Assembly: GCF_023702635.1 (NCBI RefSeq)
Contig: NZ_CP098455.1
Coordinates: 2,666,001 to 2,730,000 of the forward strand
DNA: 64,000 bases
Origin: Spongiibacter taiwanensis
Lineage (GTDB): Bacteria; Pseudomonadota; Gammaproteobacteria; Pseudomonadales; Spongiibacteraceae
Direction of reading: 5' to 3'
Within the stretch, counting starts at the first letter, position 1; each line of letters starts with the position of its first letter. The position numbers and the translations under genes are program-made. Positions 42,387 to 52,800 of the stretch are shown here, piece by piece. The notes under the pieces are model-generated. The model worked only from the letters and a program-made list of their open reading frames with translations. It did not search any database and was not told where the DNA came from.

Positions 42387-44291
42387 GTGAACACACCTGC
42401 GTTTCCGCGACTTTCGCGGCGCCGATTTGTTACTGGGGCAAGTGCTGGGCTCGCTCTTGCGGGCCTGGGGTTGAGCCTGACCAGTCCCAAAGCGCAAGCC
42501 AAGGCCCTGCCCCCGGTGCTTAGCGGCAATCAATTCGACTTATCCATTGGCTACCTGCCAGTGAATTTTACGGGTGCCGATCGCAGCGCCACGGCGGTTA
42601 ATGGCAGTGTGCCGGCACCGATATTGCGTTGGAAGGAGGGGGAGCGGGTCACCCTGAGGGTGACAAACCACCTCGCTCACGATAGCTCCATTCACTGGCA
42701 CGGGATGATTTTGCCCAGCAACATGGACGGTGTGCCGGGGTTGAGTTTTAGGGGTATTGCCCCCGGCGAAACCTACGAATACCAATTCGAGGTTAATCAA
42801 AACGGGACCTACTGGTACCACTCCCATTCGGGCTGGCAAGAACAGACCGGGCTCTACGGCGCGATTGTGATTGAGCCGAAAGACCCCGATCCGGTCGCCT
42901 ACGACCGGGATTATGTAGTGCTTCTCTCCGACTGGACTGATGAAGACCCCGGCGATGTTTACGCCAAGCTTAAAAAGATGAGCCACTACTACAACTTTCA
43001 GGAACGCACAGTGGCTGACCTGTGGCGCGACATCAAAGAGAAAGGGGTGGCGCGTACCTGGAATGAGCGGCAGATGTGGAATGCCATGCGCATGAAGCAA
43101 AGCGATATTGCCGATGTAACCGGCTACACCTATACCTTTTTGATGAACGGCGAAACACCGGATAGCGGCTGGACTGGGGTGTTTAAGCGGGGCGAAAAGG
43201 TGCGGCTGCGGTTTATCAACGGCGCGGCAATGACTCTGTTTGATATTCGCATTCCCGGTTTGAAAATGACGGTGGTGGCCAGTGACGGCCAGAACATCGA
43301 GCCGGTGTCAGTGGATGAGTTTCGGATCGGCGTGGCTGAGACTTACGACGTGGTGGTCGAGCCCAGCGGTGACCAGGCCTACACCGTGTTTGCCCAAAGC
43401 ATGGACCGCAGCGGCTATGCTCGAGGCACCCTGACACCGGACCCATCGTTAACGGCGGAAATTCCTGACATGGACTACCGGCCACTGTTGAGTCATGGCG
43501 ATATGGGCATGGCGGCGATGGCGGGCATGGACCACGGTGGATCGGCAGCGGGTCATGGGAATCACTCCCAGCACGCTGCCAGCGGCGGCGATCACAGCGG
43601 CCATAATATGGGCGGTATGCATCACTCGATGACTGGCATGGATCATGGCAAGCATTCGATGAAGGGCATGGATCACCGCCGGCACGGCATGCATGCCAGC
43701 TCGGTGAGTGACAAGCCGGGTCCCGCCGGGTTTGGTAGCCGCGCCGAAATACATCACGCACCAAGCGAGTTTGGCCCCCAGGTGGATATGCGCGCTGAGG
43801 CGCCCCAAAGCGGGCTGCATGATCCGGGGGTGGGTTTGCGAGACCATGCCCAACGATACGGTCGCAAAGTGCTGCGCTATGGCGATATTCGCAACTTGTA
43901 TCCCACTCTGGACCGGCGCGATCCCGAACGCGAAATTCAGATTCACCTGACGGGCAATATGGCGCGCTATATGTGGTCGTTAGATGGTATCCGCTTTGCC
44001 GATGCCGAGCCCATACGACTGACCTATGGCGAGCGGGTGCGGATCACTCTGGTTAACGACACCATGATGACCCACCCCATTCACCTGCATGGCCTGTGGA
44101 GTGAGCTGGAGACCGGCGACCCCGCCGCGATTCCCCGCAAACACACCTTGCTGGTGCAGCCGGGTACCAAGATCAGTTACCTGGTCACCGCAGATGCGCT
44201 GGGTCGCTGGGCCTATCACTGCCACCTGATGTACCACATGCCCGGCATGATGCGAGAGGTGAGGGTAGAGCAGGGAGGGCGTGGGGTATGA
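42387..44291 (+). CDS. copA: Periplasmic multicopper oxidase CopA
   Basis: 634 aa. Tat signal with RRRFVTGASAG (about 11-21). Copper ligands: HWHGM (first box), YWYHSHSGWQ (second), HPIHLHGLW (third) and YHCHLMYHMPGM (fourth, T1 Cys). A Met/His-rich insert at about 365-435 (repeats such as MGGMHHSMTGMDHGKHSM) is the copper-loading segment of CopA-type oxidases. GTG 42387 has GAGG upstream. Its stop overlaps copB by 4 bp. Expected role: periplasmic copper(I) oxidation and tolerance. Confidence 0.96.
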   Translation: MNTPAFPRLSRRRFVTGASAGLALAGLGLSLTSPKAQAKALPPVLSGNQFDLSIGYLPVNFTGADRSATAVNGSVPAPILRWKEGERVTLRVTNHLAHDSSIHWHGMILPSNMDGVPGLSFRGIAPGETYEYQFEVNQNGTYWYHSHSGWQEQTGLYGAIVIEPKDPDPVAYDRDYVVLLSDWTDEDPGDVYAKLKKMSHYYNFQERTVADLWRDIKEKGVARTWNERQMWNAMRMKQSDIADVTGYTYTFLMNGETPDSGWTGVFKRGEKVRLRFINGAAMTLFDIRIPGLKMTVVASDGQNIEPVSVDEFRIGVAETYDVVVEPSGDQAYTVFAQSMDRSGYARGTLTPDPSLTAEIPDMDYRPLLSHGDMGMAAMAGMDHGGSAAGHGNHSQHAASGGDHSGHNMGGMHHSMTGMDHGKHSMKGMDHRRHGMHASSVSDKPGPAGFGSRAEIHHAPSEFGPQVDMRAEAPQSGLHDPGVGLRDHAQRYGRKVLRYGDIRNLYPTLDRRDPEREIQIHLTGNMARYMWSLDGIRFADAEPIRLTYGERVRITLVNDTMMTHPIHLHGLWSELETGDPAAIPRKHTLLVQPGTKISYLVTADALGRWAYHCHLMYHMPGMMREVRVEQGGRGV

Positions 44292-44995
44292 AACATTTCT
44301 ATCGCTATGTTGTGCTGCCGGCGTTGCTGCTTTGGGCCACTCAGGTGTATGCCGGCGGCAACGATGATCCCTTTCTGGTGATGGGTAAGGTTGATCAACT
44401 GGAGCTGCGGCAAACTGAAGGCGATGATCCGGTTGCCTTCGAAGGTCAGCTGTGGGCTGGCCACGACCTGAACAAGCTGTGGCTGAAAGTCGACAGCGAG
44501 CGGGTCGACGGCGACTACGAAGAGCTGGAATTACAAGCGCTCTACAGCCGGGCAGTTACCCCATTCTGGAATCTGCAGGTTGGCGCTAGGCGTGATATCA
44601 AACCCGAGCCCGACCGCAACTGGGCGGTGCTTACCCTGCAAGGGCTGGCACCCTACCAGTTTGAAGTGGAGGCCTCGTTGTTTGTGGGCGAGTCCGGACG
44701 CACCGCGCTGCGTCTGGTCAGCGAGTACGAGATGTTGCTGACCCAACGGCTCATTCTCAGCCCGGAAGTGGAGCTTAATGTCTACGGTCACAATGACCCG
44801 GACACCGGTGTCGGTTCGGGTCTGGCCGATGTTCAGGCGGGGCTGCGGCTGCGCTATGAAATGCGCCGGGAGTTTGCGCCCTACATCGGGCTGAACTGGC
44901 AAAAACGCTACGGCAACAGCGCCGACCTTGCCGCCGCCGAAGGCGACGACATCGAAGACCTGCAGTTCGTAGTGGGCCTGCGCATGTGGTTCTAG
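44288..44995 (+). CDS. copB: Copper resistance protein CopB
   Basis: 235-aa outer-membrane beta-barrel CopB. Signal peptide ending VYAGG, then LWAGHDLNKLWLKVDSERVDG, YSRAVTPFWNLQVGARRD and FAPYIGLNWQKRYG, the family's signatures. It lacks the Met/His-rich N-terminal region of the Pseudomonas form. ATGA overlap with copA. Its TAG stop (44993-44995) lies inside the left terminal repeat of the MITE-like element. Confidence 0.94.
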   Translation: MKHFYRYVVLPALLLWATQVYAGGNDDPFLVMGKVDQLELRQTEGDDPVAFEGQLWAGHDLNKLWLKVDSERVDGDYEELELQALYSRAVTPFWNLQVGARRDIKPEPDRNWAVLTLQGLAPYQFEVEASLFVGESGRTALRLVSEYEMLLTQRLILSPEVELNVYGHNDPDTGVGSGLADVQAGLRLRYEMRREFAPYIGLNWQKRYGNSADLAAAEGDDIEDLQFVVGLRMWF

Positions 44996-45261
44996 TGTCC
45001 TGTCCGGTAAGTTCGTTGTACATCAGAGCCTACAGGATACGTTGTAACAAGGCGCGATCCGCAGGGAATACTGGTTGTATTTCCAAGGGTCGCAACGCTG
45101 TTACAGCGTATCCTGTAGGCTCCCAGAGGGCGCGCCAGCCAATGCTCCTGGCTGCGTTGCGCCTTTTGACAAGGGCTACGGCCATTGCCTGCAAGTCGCG
45201 CCTTGCCACGAGCCTTGGCTGGCACGCTGATAGACAACGAACTTACCGGACAGGACACTAG
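44992..45261. mobile_element. MITE-like palindromic element at a CTAG site
   Basis: Perfect 28-bp terminal inverted repeats, 44992-45019 and 45234-45261, beginning CTAGTGTCCTGTCC. Inside is a second 24-bp inverted repeat with one mismatch (45026-45049 and 45099-45122) and further GC-rich inverted pairs. No coding capacity. The ends fit a TA duplication at CTAG as made by IS630-family transposases, so this is probably a non-autonomous relative. Both flanking convergent genes take their TAG stop from its ends. Confidence 0.85.
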
Positions 45262-48200
45262 CATTGTGGTTCAGCGTGTTTGCGGTCGCGCCACTGCAGC
45301 ACGCTGACCAACAGGCAGGGCAAAAACGTCAGGGTAATCGCGGTTGATATCAGGATGCCGGTCAGCACCACAATGCCCACGCCCCGATACAGTTCGGTAC
45401 CCGAGCCGGGAATAAACACCAGCGGGGCCAAACCGAAAATGGTGGTGAAGGTCGACATCAAAATCGGGCGTAGCCTGGCGGCGACCGCCTCGCGAACGGC
45501 AGTTGCAGTGTCTTTGCCCCGGGCCAGTCCCACTCGGGCGTGGTCAACAATCAGGATGGGGTTGTTGACCACGGTCCCCAGCAAAATAACGAAACCTAAC
45601 ATGGTGATCATGTCGAAAGGCTGATGAAAACCGCCCAGCACGCTGCCAAAGCCATTAATGGTGACCAGCCCGACAATACCGCCAGCAATGCCCAGGGGCA
45701 CGGTGGCAAGAATAATCAAGGGATAGCCCCAGTGGGTAAAGATGGCTACCAGCAAGAGATAGATGAGCAGCACCGCGACGATAAAGTTCTGGCTCAACGA
45801 GGCCTGGGTCGCATCGAGCTGGTCGGCGGCGCCGGAGATGGTCATGCTCACCTCCGGGTCGACTTCCCCCGCCGCCTGCATGGCGGGCAGCATTTCATTG
45901 CGGACCTTGGCGACGGCGGTTTCCAGCGCGACGTCCCGGGGCGGGATAATCAGCAGCGTCACTGTGCGTCGGCCGTTCACCCGTCGCAGGGTATCGCTAT
46001 CGACGGTTTGCGTGATGTCAGCTAGGGCATTTAGCGGCAGTATCTGACCGTTAGGGGTTAGTACTGGTTGCAGCGCCAATGCATCAAGCTTCTGGTCGCG
46101 CCCAGCAGCGCTGTAGAGAAAGATGTCGACCTTGTCGTCGTCGACAAAAAATTCATCGACAAAGGCGCCGTCACTCAGTGCTGATACGGCGTAGCCGAAG
46201 TCCTGGCTGTTAAAGCCGGTTTCCGACATACGGTGCCATCGAGGTTGCACTTCCACTAACGGTTGGTCGAGGCTGAGGGACGCGGGCCGGGAATCGAGCT
46301 GGGGGTTGGCAAACAAGTCTTCGGCTCGGCTGAAGGCATGGGCCGCGGTGCGGTATAGCCCTTCCAATTCGGGGCCGGCAATATCCAGGTTCACCGCCCG
46401 GGTGCCGCCCTGGCTGCTGGAGATGATCGACCCCCGGCCGGAGAAGGCACGCATGCCGGGGTACTGGCTAAACAAGTCGGTCAGCGCGCGCATCATATCG
46501 TGGATGTCGTCGGTGTCAGTGGGCTCGCTAATGACCCGGAGGCCAGAAGCCGATACCCGCATCAGGTAGTACTTAAGCGAGGGCAGTACCGCATCGCCCT
46601 GGTGATAGGCATTGGGATCGGCATCCACCGCCGCAAGCAGGTGCTGCTGCACATCGTCGGCAATGTTTTGCATTTCTTCCAGATTATAACCGGGGGGCGC
46701 GATCATCGAGGTAAAGGCCTTGGGCTCTTCCCCCTCGGGCAGGTACTCCGCGGGGGGCAGCAACCACCAGGCGGCGCCAAGGGTAAGGATCAGGGTGACC
46801 GCGATGCAGCCGCGCCGCCGTACGGGCGCGTCGGTGAGCCAGGCCACACTGCGCAGCAGCGGGTTGTCGTCCTGCTCATCGCCCAGGGTGGAGCTTGCCC
46901 GCCCGAGGCGGGCGCAGGCGGCGGGGACCACCAGCACCGCCAGCAACATGGAGGCAATGATGGCGCTGGAAATGGCAATGGCAATGTCGGAGTAAATTTG
47001 CCCGGCCTCTTCCTGCACGAACAACACCGGCGCGAACACCAGTACCGTGGTCATGCTGGAGGCCAGCACGGCGGGCCACACCTCCTTCACGCCGGCGATG
47101 GCACCTTCAATGCGGTCCAGACCTCGGCGCCTGGCTTTTTCGATGCTTTCCAGCACCACGATGGTGTTGTCCAGGGTCATACCAATGGCAAAGGCAATCC
47201 CGGCCAGGGAGATCACATTGATGGTGCGGTCAAACAGCATTAAGCCGAGAAAGGCGGCAATGGTGCACACGGGAATACCCATGAGGCCGATCAGGGTGGC
47301 CCGGGCCGAGCGCAGAAAGACGTAGAGAATCAAGGTGGCCAGTAAGGCGCCCAGACTCAAGTTGGTCACCACATTGCGCACCGAGTCCTGCACATAGCGA
47401 ACATCGTCACCCAGCAGCACCATGTCGAGGCCGTTAGGGTCGAGCAGGTCCCGGCGCATTTCGGCCACGGTCTCTAGCATATCGTGCTTGATCTGGATGA
47501 CGTTGGAGCCCGCTTCCCGGCGCACAGCCAGGTTGATGGCGCGGCGGCCATCCACAAAGGCCACATCTCGCACTTCAAAGTGATCCATGCTGATTTGCGC
47601 GATGTCGCTCAGCAATATATCGCTGCCGCTACGGCGGGCGACAATCATATTCTCCAAGCTGGACAGGTCGCGAAAGCGACCGATCATGCGCAACAGGTAG
47701 CGCCGTTTACCATCGTTGATGTCGCCGCCAGACACGTCCCGATTGCGGTTGCGAATGGCGTCGCGCACCTCCACCAGGGTCAGGCCCCGCTGGGCCAGCT
47801 TGGCCGGGTCGATCAGCACCTTCACCTGGCGCTCGGTGCTGCCTCGCACCTCAATCTGGGACACGCCGGTGACCCGCTCCATGCGCGGGCGTACATCGTC
47901 CTCCACAAAGTCGCCAATCATGTCGATATCCAGCCCCAACGGATTTCCCGGCTTGGGCAGAATGTTGAAATACATAAAGGCGTTTTCTGAAAATGAGCTG
48001 CTGATCAGCAGCGGTTGATCCACATTCTCCGGGTAGTTAGGCACCTGGCTCAGGGCGTTGGAAACCCGAATCAGGGCTTCGTTAACGTCCACGCCAAAGG
48101 GGAATTCCAGCTCCACGGTGGCGCGGCCGGTTTCCGCCAGCGACTCCATCCGCTGCAGGTTGGGCAGGGTGCGCAGATAGCGTTCCTGCTCGATCAGAAT

Positions 48201-48380
48201 TTCACTTTCCACATCCTGGGGCGTGGCCCCGGCCCAGCCGGTAATAACGGTAATGGTGCGCACGCTCAAATCAGGGATCATCTGCACCGGAATGCGAAAG
48301 GCCGCGGCAATACCGAGCACGCAGACGATGAGCACAATCACTGCCAGCAGGGTGCCGCGACGAACACTGGACTCCAGCAT
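45258..48380 (-). CDS. RND efflux pump inner-membrane subunit
   Basis: 1040-aa RND transporter. Begins MLESSVRRGTLLAVIVLIVCV; two halves each with a large periplasmic loop. The TM4 proton-relay motif reads GMTLDNTIVVLE, i.e. Asp-Asn where AcrB-type pumps have Asp-Asp. C-terminal half ends LTFLPCLLVSVLQW. ATG 48380 follows the adaptor stop by one base (TGAGATG). Substrate unknown; copper efflux is suggested only by location. Its TAG stop lies in the right end of the MITE-like element. Confidence 0.9.
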   Translation of the reverse strand: MLESSVRRGTLLAVIVLIVCVLGIAAAFRIPVQMIPDLSVRTITVITGWAGATPQDVESEILIEQERYLRTLPNLQRMESLAETGRATVELEFPFGVDVNEALIRVSNALSQVPNYPENVDQPLLISSSFSENAFMYFNILPKPGNPLGLDIDMIGDFVEDDVRPRMERVTGVSQIEVRGSTERQVKVLIDPAKLAQRGLTLVEVRDAIRNRNRDVSGGDINDGKRRYLLRMIGRFRDLSSLENMIVARRSGSDILLSDIAQISMDHFEVRDVAFVDGRRAINLAVRREAGSNVIQIKHDMLETVAEMRRDLLDPNGLDMVLLGDDVRYVQDSVRNVVTNLSLGALLATLILYVFLRSARATLIGLMGIPVCTIAAFLGLMLFDRTINVISLAGIAFAIGMTLDNTIVVLESIEKARRRGLDRIEGAIAGVKEVWPAVLASSMTTVLVFAPVLFVQEEAGQIYSDIAIAISSAIIASMLLAVLVVPAACARLGRASSTLGDEQDDNPLLRSVAWLTDAPVRRRGCIAVTLILTLGAAWWLLPPAEYLPEGEEPKAFTSMIAPPGYNLEEMQNIADDVQQHLLAAVDADPNAYHQGDAVLPSLKYYLMRVSASGLRVISEPTDTDDIHDMMRALTDLFSQYPGMRAFSGRGSIISSSQGGTRAVNLDIAGPELEGLYRTAAHAFSRAEDLFANPQLDSRPASLSLDQPLVEVQPRWHRMSETGFNSQDFGYAVSALSDGAFVDEFFVDDDKVDIFLYSAAGRDQKLDALALQPVLTPNGQILPLNALADITQTVDSDTLRRVNGRRTVTLLIIPPRDVALETAVAKVRNEMLPAMQAAGEVDPEVSMTISGAADQLDATQASLSQNFIVAVLLIYLLLVAIFTHWGYPLIILATVPLGIAGGIVGLVTINGFGSVLGGFHQPFDMITMLGFVILLGTVVNNPILIVDHARVGLARGKDTATAVREAVAARLRPILMSTFTTIFGLAPLVFIPGSGTELYRGVGIVVLTGILISTAITLTFLPCLLVSVLQWRDRKHAEPQC

Positions 48381-48381
48381 C

Positions 48382-49452
48382 TCAGTCGGCCCCGTTGGTG
48401 ATGGAAATGGCCTGGCCTTCGCTGAGCAGCTCGTTGCCGCGCACGATGACCCGGTCGCCCTCGGCCAGGCCGGTGCGGACAATGACCTTGCCGGCCGATT
48501 CCCTGCCTAAAGTGACGTTGCGGCGGCTGGCGGTGCCGTTGTTGGCAACAAAGACGCTGTAGCGGCCATCCGGGTGGCGCAGCAAAGCATCGCGGGAAAT
48601 CACCAGCTGGGGCGTGCCGGTGTCGCCCAGAGTGAACTCGACGGCGGCAGAGCTGCCGGGCAGCAGCCCGTCGTTGTCACCGGTGGCCGCCAGTCGCACA
48701 CGAAAGGCCCGGGCGCTGCTGTCTCCCAGCGGAATGATGGCTGCCACCTTGCCCGGCAAGCATTGGCCCGGACGGGTATCCGGGCACAAGCGAACGGCGG
48801 TGTCTGGGCGGATATCCGCGTAGCGCTCTTGGGGCACACTCACGTCGACCAGCACCGGGTCTAGCGATACCAGCTCAAAGGCCGGGCTGCCCCGGCTGAG
48901 CCATTCGCCGCTGTCCACCAAGCGTTGGCTGATGACCCCATCAAAGGGCGCCAGCAGGTCGTGGCGCGCCACCACTTCTTTGGTCAGGTTGGCCCGGGCC
49001 TGGCCGGCGGCCAGGGCAGCGTCGGCCTGGGCCAGACTTGCCCGGCGAATATTCACTTCATTTTCAGAAATGTGGTTGTCAGCGCGCAGCCGCTCGGCTT
49101 CTCGCAACAAACGGCTGGCTTCGCGCTGGGCGGCCGCCGCTTCGTCCCGGGCGGCCAGCGCTTGCTGGTGGTCGAGCTGGGCGAGTGCGGCGTCCTGGCG
49201 CAGGAGGGCCTGGCCCTGGGTTACGGCGGCGCCCGGTTCAACCAGAATGTCTTTTACCAGACCGTCGACTCTGGCCGACAGGGCTGCGCGGCGCAGTGCG
49301 GTGACTGAACCCGACAAGCGCAGGGTCTCACCGAGCTGGGCTTTTTCCGGCTGGACCGCGGTTACCGGAACGGGGTCGCCAGCGGTGGCGGAGGCTGTCG
49401 AGACAAGGAGTGCGGTCGCAATGAGGCCGCGCTGCCAAACTGTGAGGGTCAT
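48382..49452 (-). CDS. RND efflux membrane-fusion protein
   Basis: 356-aa periplasmic adaptor. Signal peptide (LIATALLVSTASATA), lipoyl/barrel-sandwich parts (ALSARVDGLVKDILVEPGAAVTQGQALLR, DLLAPFDGVISQRLVDSGEWL), a coiled coil at about 85-160 and beta-barrel/MP domains. Coupled to the RND pump gene (1 bp gap). No outer-membrane channel gene is nearby, so TolC or another OMP elsewhere must be used. Confidence 0.93.
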   Translation of the reverse strand: MTLTVWQRGLIATALLVSTASATAGDPVPVTAVQPEKAQLGETLRLSGSVTALRRAALSARVDGLVKDILVEPGAAVTQGQALLRQDAALAQLDHQQALAARDEAAAAQREASRLLREAERLRADNHISENEVNIRRASLAQADAALAAGQARANLTKEVVARHDLLAPFDGVISQRLVDSGEWLSRGSPAFELVSLDPVLVDVSVPQERYADIRPDTAVRLCPDTRPGQCLPGKVAAIIPLGDSSARAFRVRLAATGDNDGLLPGSSAAVEFTLGDTGTPQLVISRDALLRHPDGRYSVFVANNGTASRRNVTLGRESAGKVIVRTGLAEGDRVIVRGNELLSEGQAISITNGAD

Positions 49453-49819
49453 AGAGAAACTCTGATTTACAGGGGTTGAGGCGGATACGTAGGCAACAGC
49501 ATAACGGATATTGTCGGGGGTAAAGGAGCCTCCGGCACGGAACCGGGCTGTTTCTATGCTGACACAGTGTGCAGGTCCCAGCCAGTTTACCGGGCCGAAG
49601 GCGTCCGGTGCGGCGATGGCGTAAGGTGGCGCCGACAAGACAATGTGAAACAGATGAGCGGCCGAGGAATGGGGACAGAAACGACAATAATGTCATTTCC
49701 TTCAACTACACTTTGGATTGTTTGGGCGATGACTGGGCCGGCCGCTGTGCTGGTCTTGACCATGCGGATCGCTTCCGGCAACCACCATTTTGGCAACCAG
49801 CAGTGACGGTAGGGCAACG
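49453..49819. other. Intergenic region, 367 bp
   Basis: Divergent promoter region of the efflux operon and the glutamate dehydrogenase gene. No clear operator or hairpin recognised. Confidence 0.45.
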
Positions 49820-52800
49820 ATGACAACCTTGAGTATCCGCCAGCAATTGATCAAACGTATTCGGCGCATCAGCGAGACCCAGTTAGCCAAAGGCGACGCC
49901 GAAACCTTCCAGCGCTTTGTCGAACAGGTCGTCCATGTACATCCGGATGATGACCAGCTGGGCTGGGAAGCCGAGGCGAATTTTGGGGTACTTCACGGCC
50001 TGTTTCGTTTCGTCAGTCGTCGCGCTGACGACCAGCCGCTGCTGAGGGTATTCAACCCCAATGTGGAGCGGGACGGCTGGTCGAGCAAGCACAGCGTGAT
50101 CTACTACTGCCATCGCGATATGCCCTTCCTGGTCGATTCACTGCGCATGGCCTTGAACCGAGTGGGAATCAATATTTACCTGTTTGAAAGCTCGGTACTG
50201 TGGTCGGAGCGGGACGACAGCGGTGAGCTGGTGGCCTGTGGCGGTAAGCAACGCGATGGTGCCGAGCGGGAAAGCATTGGCTACGTCATGATCGACCGCT
50301 GCAGCGATGCCGACCAGCTCGCCGATATTGCCCGGGTGCTCGGCGATTCCCTCACCGACGTGGGGCTTACTGTGGGCGACTTTCAACCCATGCTGGAGCG
50401 CCTCGATACCTGCATTGAACAGGTGGCGGGTCTGGGCGATGACCACGCCGAGGAGGTGGCCTTTCTGCGCTGGCTGCGCGATGGCAACTTCACCTTTTTG
50501 GGCATGGCGGCGTTCAATCTGGAGGAGGGCTCGAGCGGCACAATCATCAGCGAAGATGGTGCCGCCCGTCTTGGCTTGATGAAAAAGCGTGCCCCCCTGG
50601 AGCCGGCACTGCTCACGGCCTTGGGTGACGGCTTTGTGCATTTCTATCACGCCGCGCCGGCCCTGGCGTTTACCAAAACCGCCCAGAAGTCGACCGTCCA
50701 CCGGGCGGTGTATGCCGACTACATCATTATCAAACGCTATGGCACTGACGGCGCGGTGATTGGCGAAACCCGGGTGCTCGGGCTGTACACCTCGGGGATG
50801 TATTTCCAGAGCATCGACCGCATTCCGCTGCTCCGCGCCAAATCCCAATGGCTCGAAGCCCATTCCCAGTTAGACAACGCCAGCCATAACGGCAAAACCT
50901 TTAAAGCGATCATAGAGCGCCATCCCCGGGATGAGATGATTCAGGCGACCAATGAGGAGCTGCTGGAAACCCTGCTGGGCATCTGGAAAATCTACGAGCG
51001 CCGCGCGGTGCGCTTGTTTGTTCGCGTGGATGCCTTTGAGAAGTTTGTCAGCTGCATTGTTTACCTTCCCCGTGAGGCGGTGCGCCTGGAGAGCCAGATA
51101 GAACAGGTGTTGGGCAGCGCCCTGCAAAGCAGCGACTGCGATATCACCACCCAGTTTATGGCCGAGTCGGTGCTGGCCCGGGTCCATTTGATTTACCGGG
51201 TGTCGGGGCGGGGCGTTAAGACGCTCGATCGCGAGGCCCTGGAAGACGAGATTCGCGAGCTCACCCGGGACTGGCGGCAGCGCTTTGGCGAGATATGTGT
51301 GGAGCGCTTTGGCGAGGAGCGCGGCCGCCAGTTGGCCCATCGCTATCGGCAAGCTTTCCCCAGTGCTTATCAGGATCGCTTCACCCCCATGTTGGGGGTA
51401 AACGATATGGAGTTGTGCCAGCAGTTGCGGGATCGCAGCGATATCAGCATCAGCCTGTTTCAGGAGGTGGGTGCCGACCACAAGCGGCTGCGCCTCAAAC
51501 TGTTTCAGCGGGAAGAGTCGCTGCAGTTGTCCGATGTGATGCCAGTGCTGGAAAACATGGGCTCCCGGGTGCTGGTGGAACATCCCTTCCATATCAGCCC
51601 CCAGGGTGAAAGCGATATCTGGATGCACGACTTTTCACTGGAACACGAACTCGGCTCGGGGATGGCGCCGAATATCGAGGTAGTGGGCGAAACCTATCAG
51701 GACGCGCTGCGGGCCATCTGGCGAGGGCAGGCCGAGAACGACACCTTTAACCGGCTGGTATTTGGTGCCCGCTTGGATTGGCGCGCGGTGGCATTGATCC
51801 GCGCCTATGCCCGCTACCTGAAACAGCTCGGCTCCCTGTTCAGCATGGAGTTTGTTGCCTCGGTGCTGTGTGCCCACGTGGAAATCTGTCGGGATTTAAT
51901 GGCGCTGTTCCGTTGCCTGTTTGACCCGCGCCGGGGAGAGACCAAACAGTCTGGCGACCGGGTTGAGAAAATCCGCCAGCGGATTCTTGATGGGCTCGAT
52001 CAGGTGCAAAACCTCAACGAGGACCAGGTGCTGCGGCAATACCTGGCCGCCATCGATGCCACCCTGCGCACCAACTATTTTCAGACTGACGAGGCCGGGA
52101 ATTATCGCGAATGCATTGCCCTGAAAATCAACACCCGCAAGCTCGACTTTGCGCCAGAACCCCGGCCGGAATTTGAGATTTACGTGTTCTCACCCCGGGT
52201 GGAAGGGGTGCATTTGCGGGGTGGCAAAGTGGCCCGGGGCGGCATTCGCTGGTCAGACCGCCTGGAAGACTTCCGCACTGAAATTCTCGGTCTGGTCAAA
52301 GCCCAGCAGGTAAAAAATGCGGTGATTGTGCCCACTGGCGCCAAGGGCGGGTTTGTGGCCCGGCGGGCGGCATCCTTTGCCACCCGGGAAGAACTGCAGG
52401 CGGAGGGCATTGCCTGTTACCGCCTGTTTATCGGCAGTCTTTTGGACATTACCGACAACCGGGTGGGGAACAAGGTTGTGCGCCCTGAAGGGGTGGTTTG
52501 CCGGGACGACGAAGATCCCTATCTGGTAGTGGCAGCGGACAAGGGCACCGCCACCTTCTCAGACACCGCCAATGAAATTGCTGCCCAGCATCAGTTCTGG
52601 CTCGGGGATGCCTTTGCCTCTGGCGGCAGCAATGGTTACGACCACAAGGCCATGGGCATCACCGCCCGGGGTGCCTGGGTGGCGGTGCAGCGACACTTCC
52701 GCGAATTGGGCATGAATGTTCAGGAGGAGGATTTCACTGTTGTTGGTATCGGTGATATGGCCGGCGACGTGTTTGGGAATGGCATGCTGTTGTCCCGGCA

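Noticed and set aside
49567-49823. Small plus-strand frames upstream of the glutamate dehydrogenase gene
   Set aside because: They overlap the promoter region and have no ribosome site or recognisable product.
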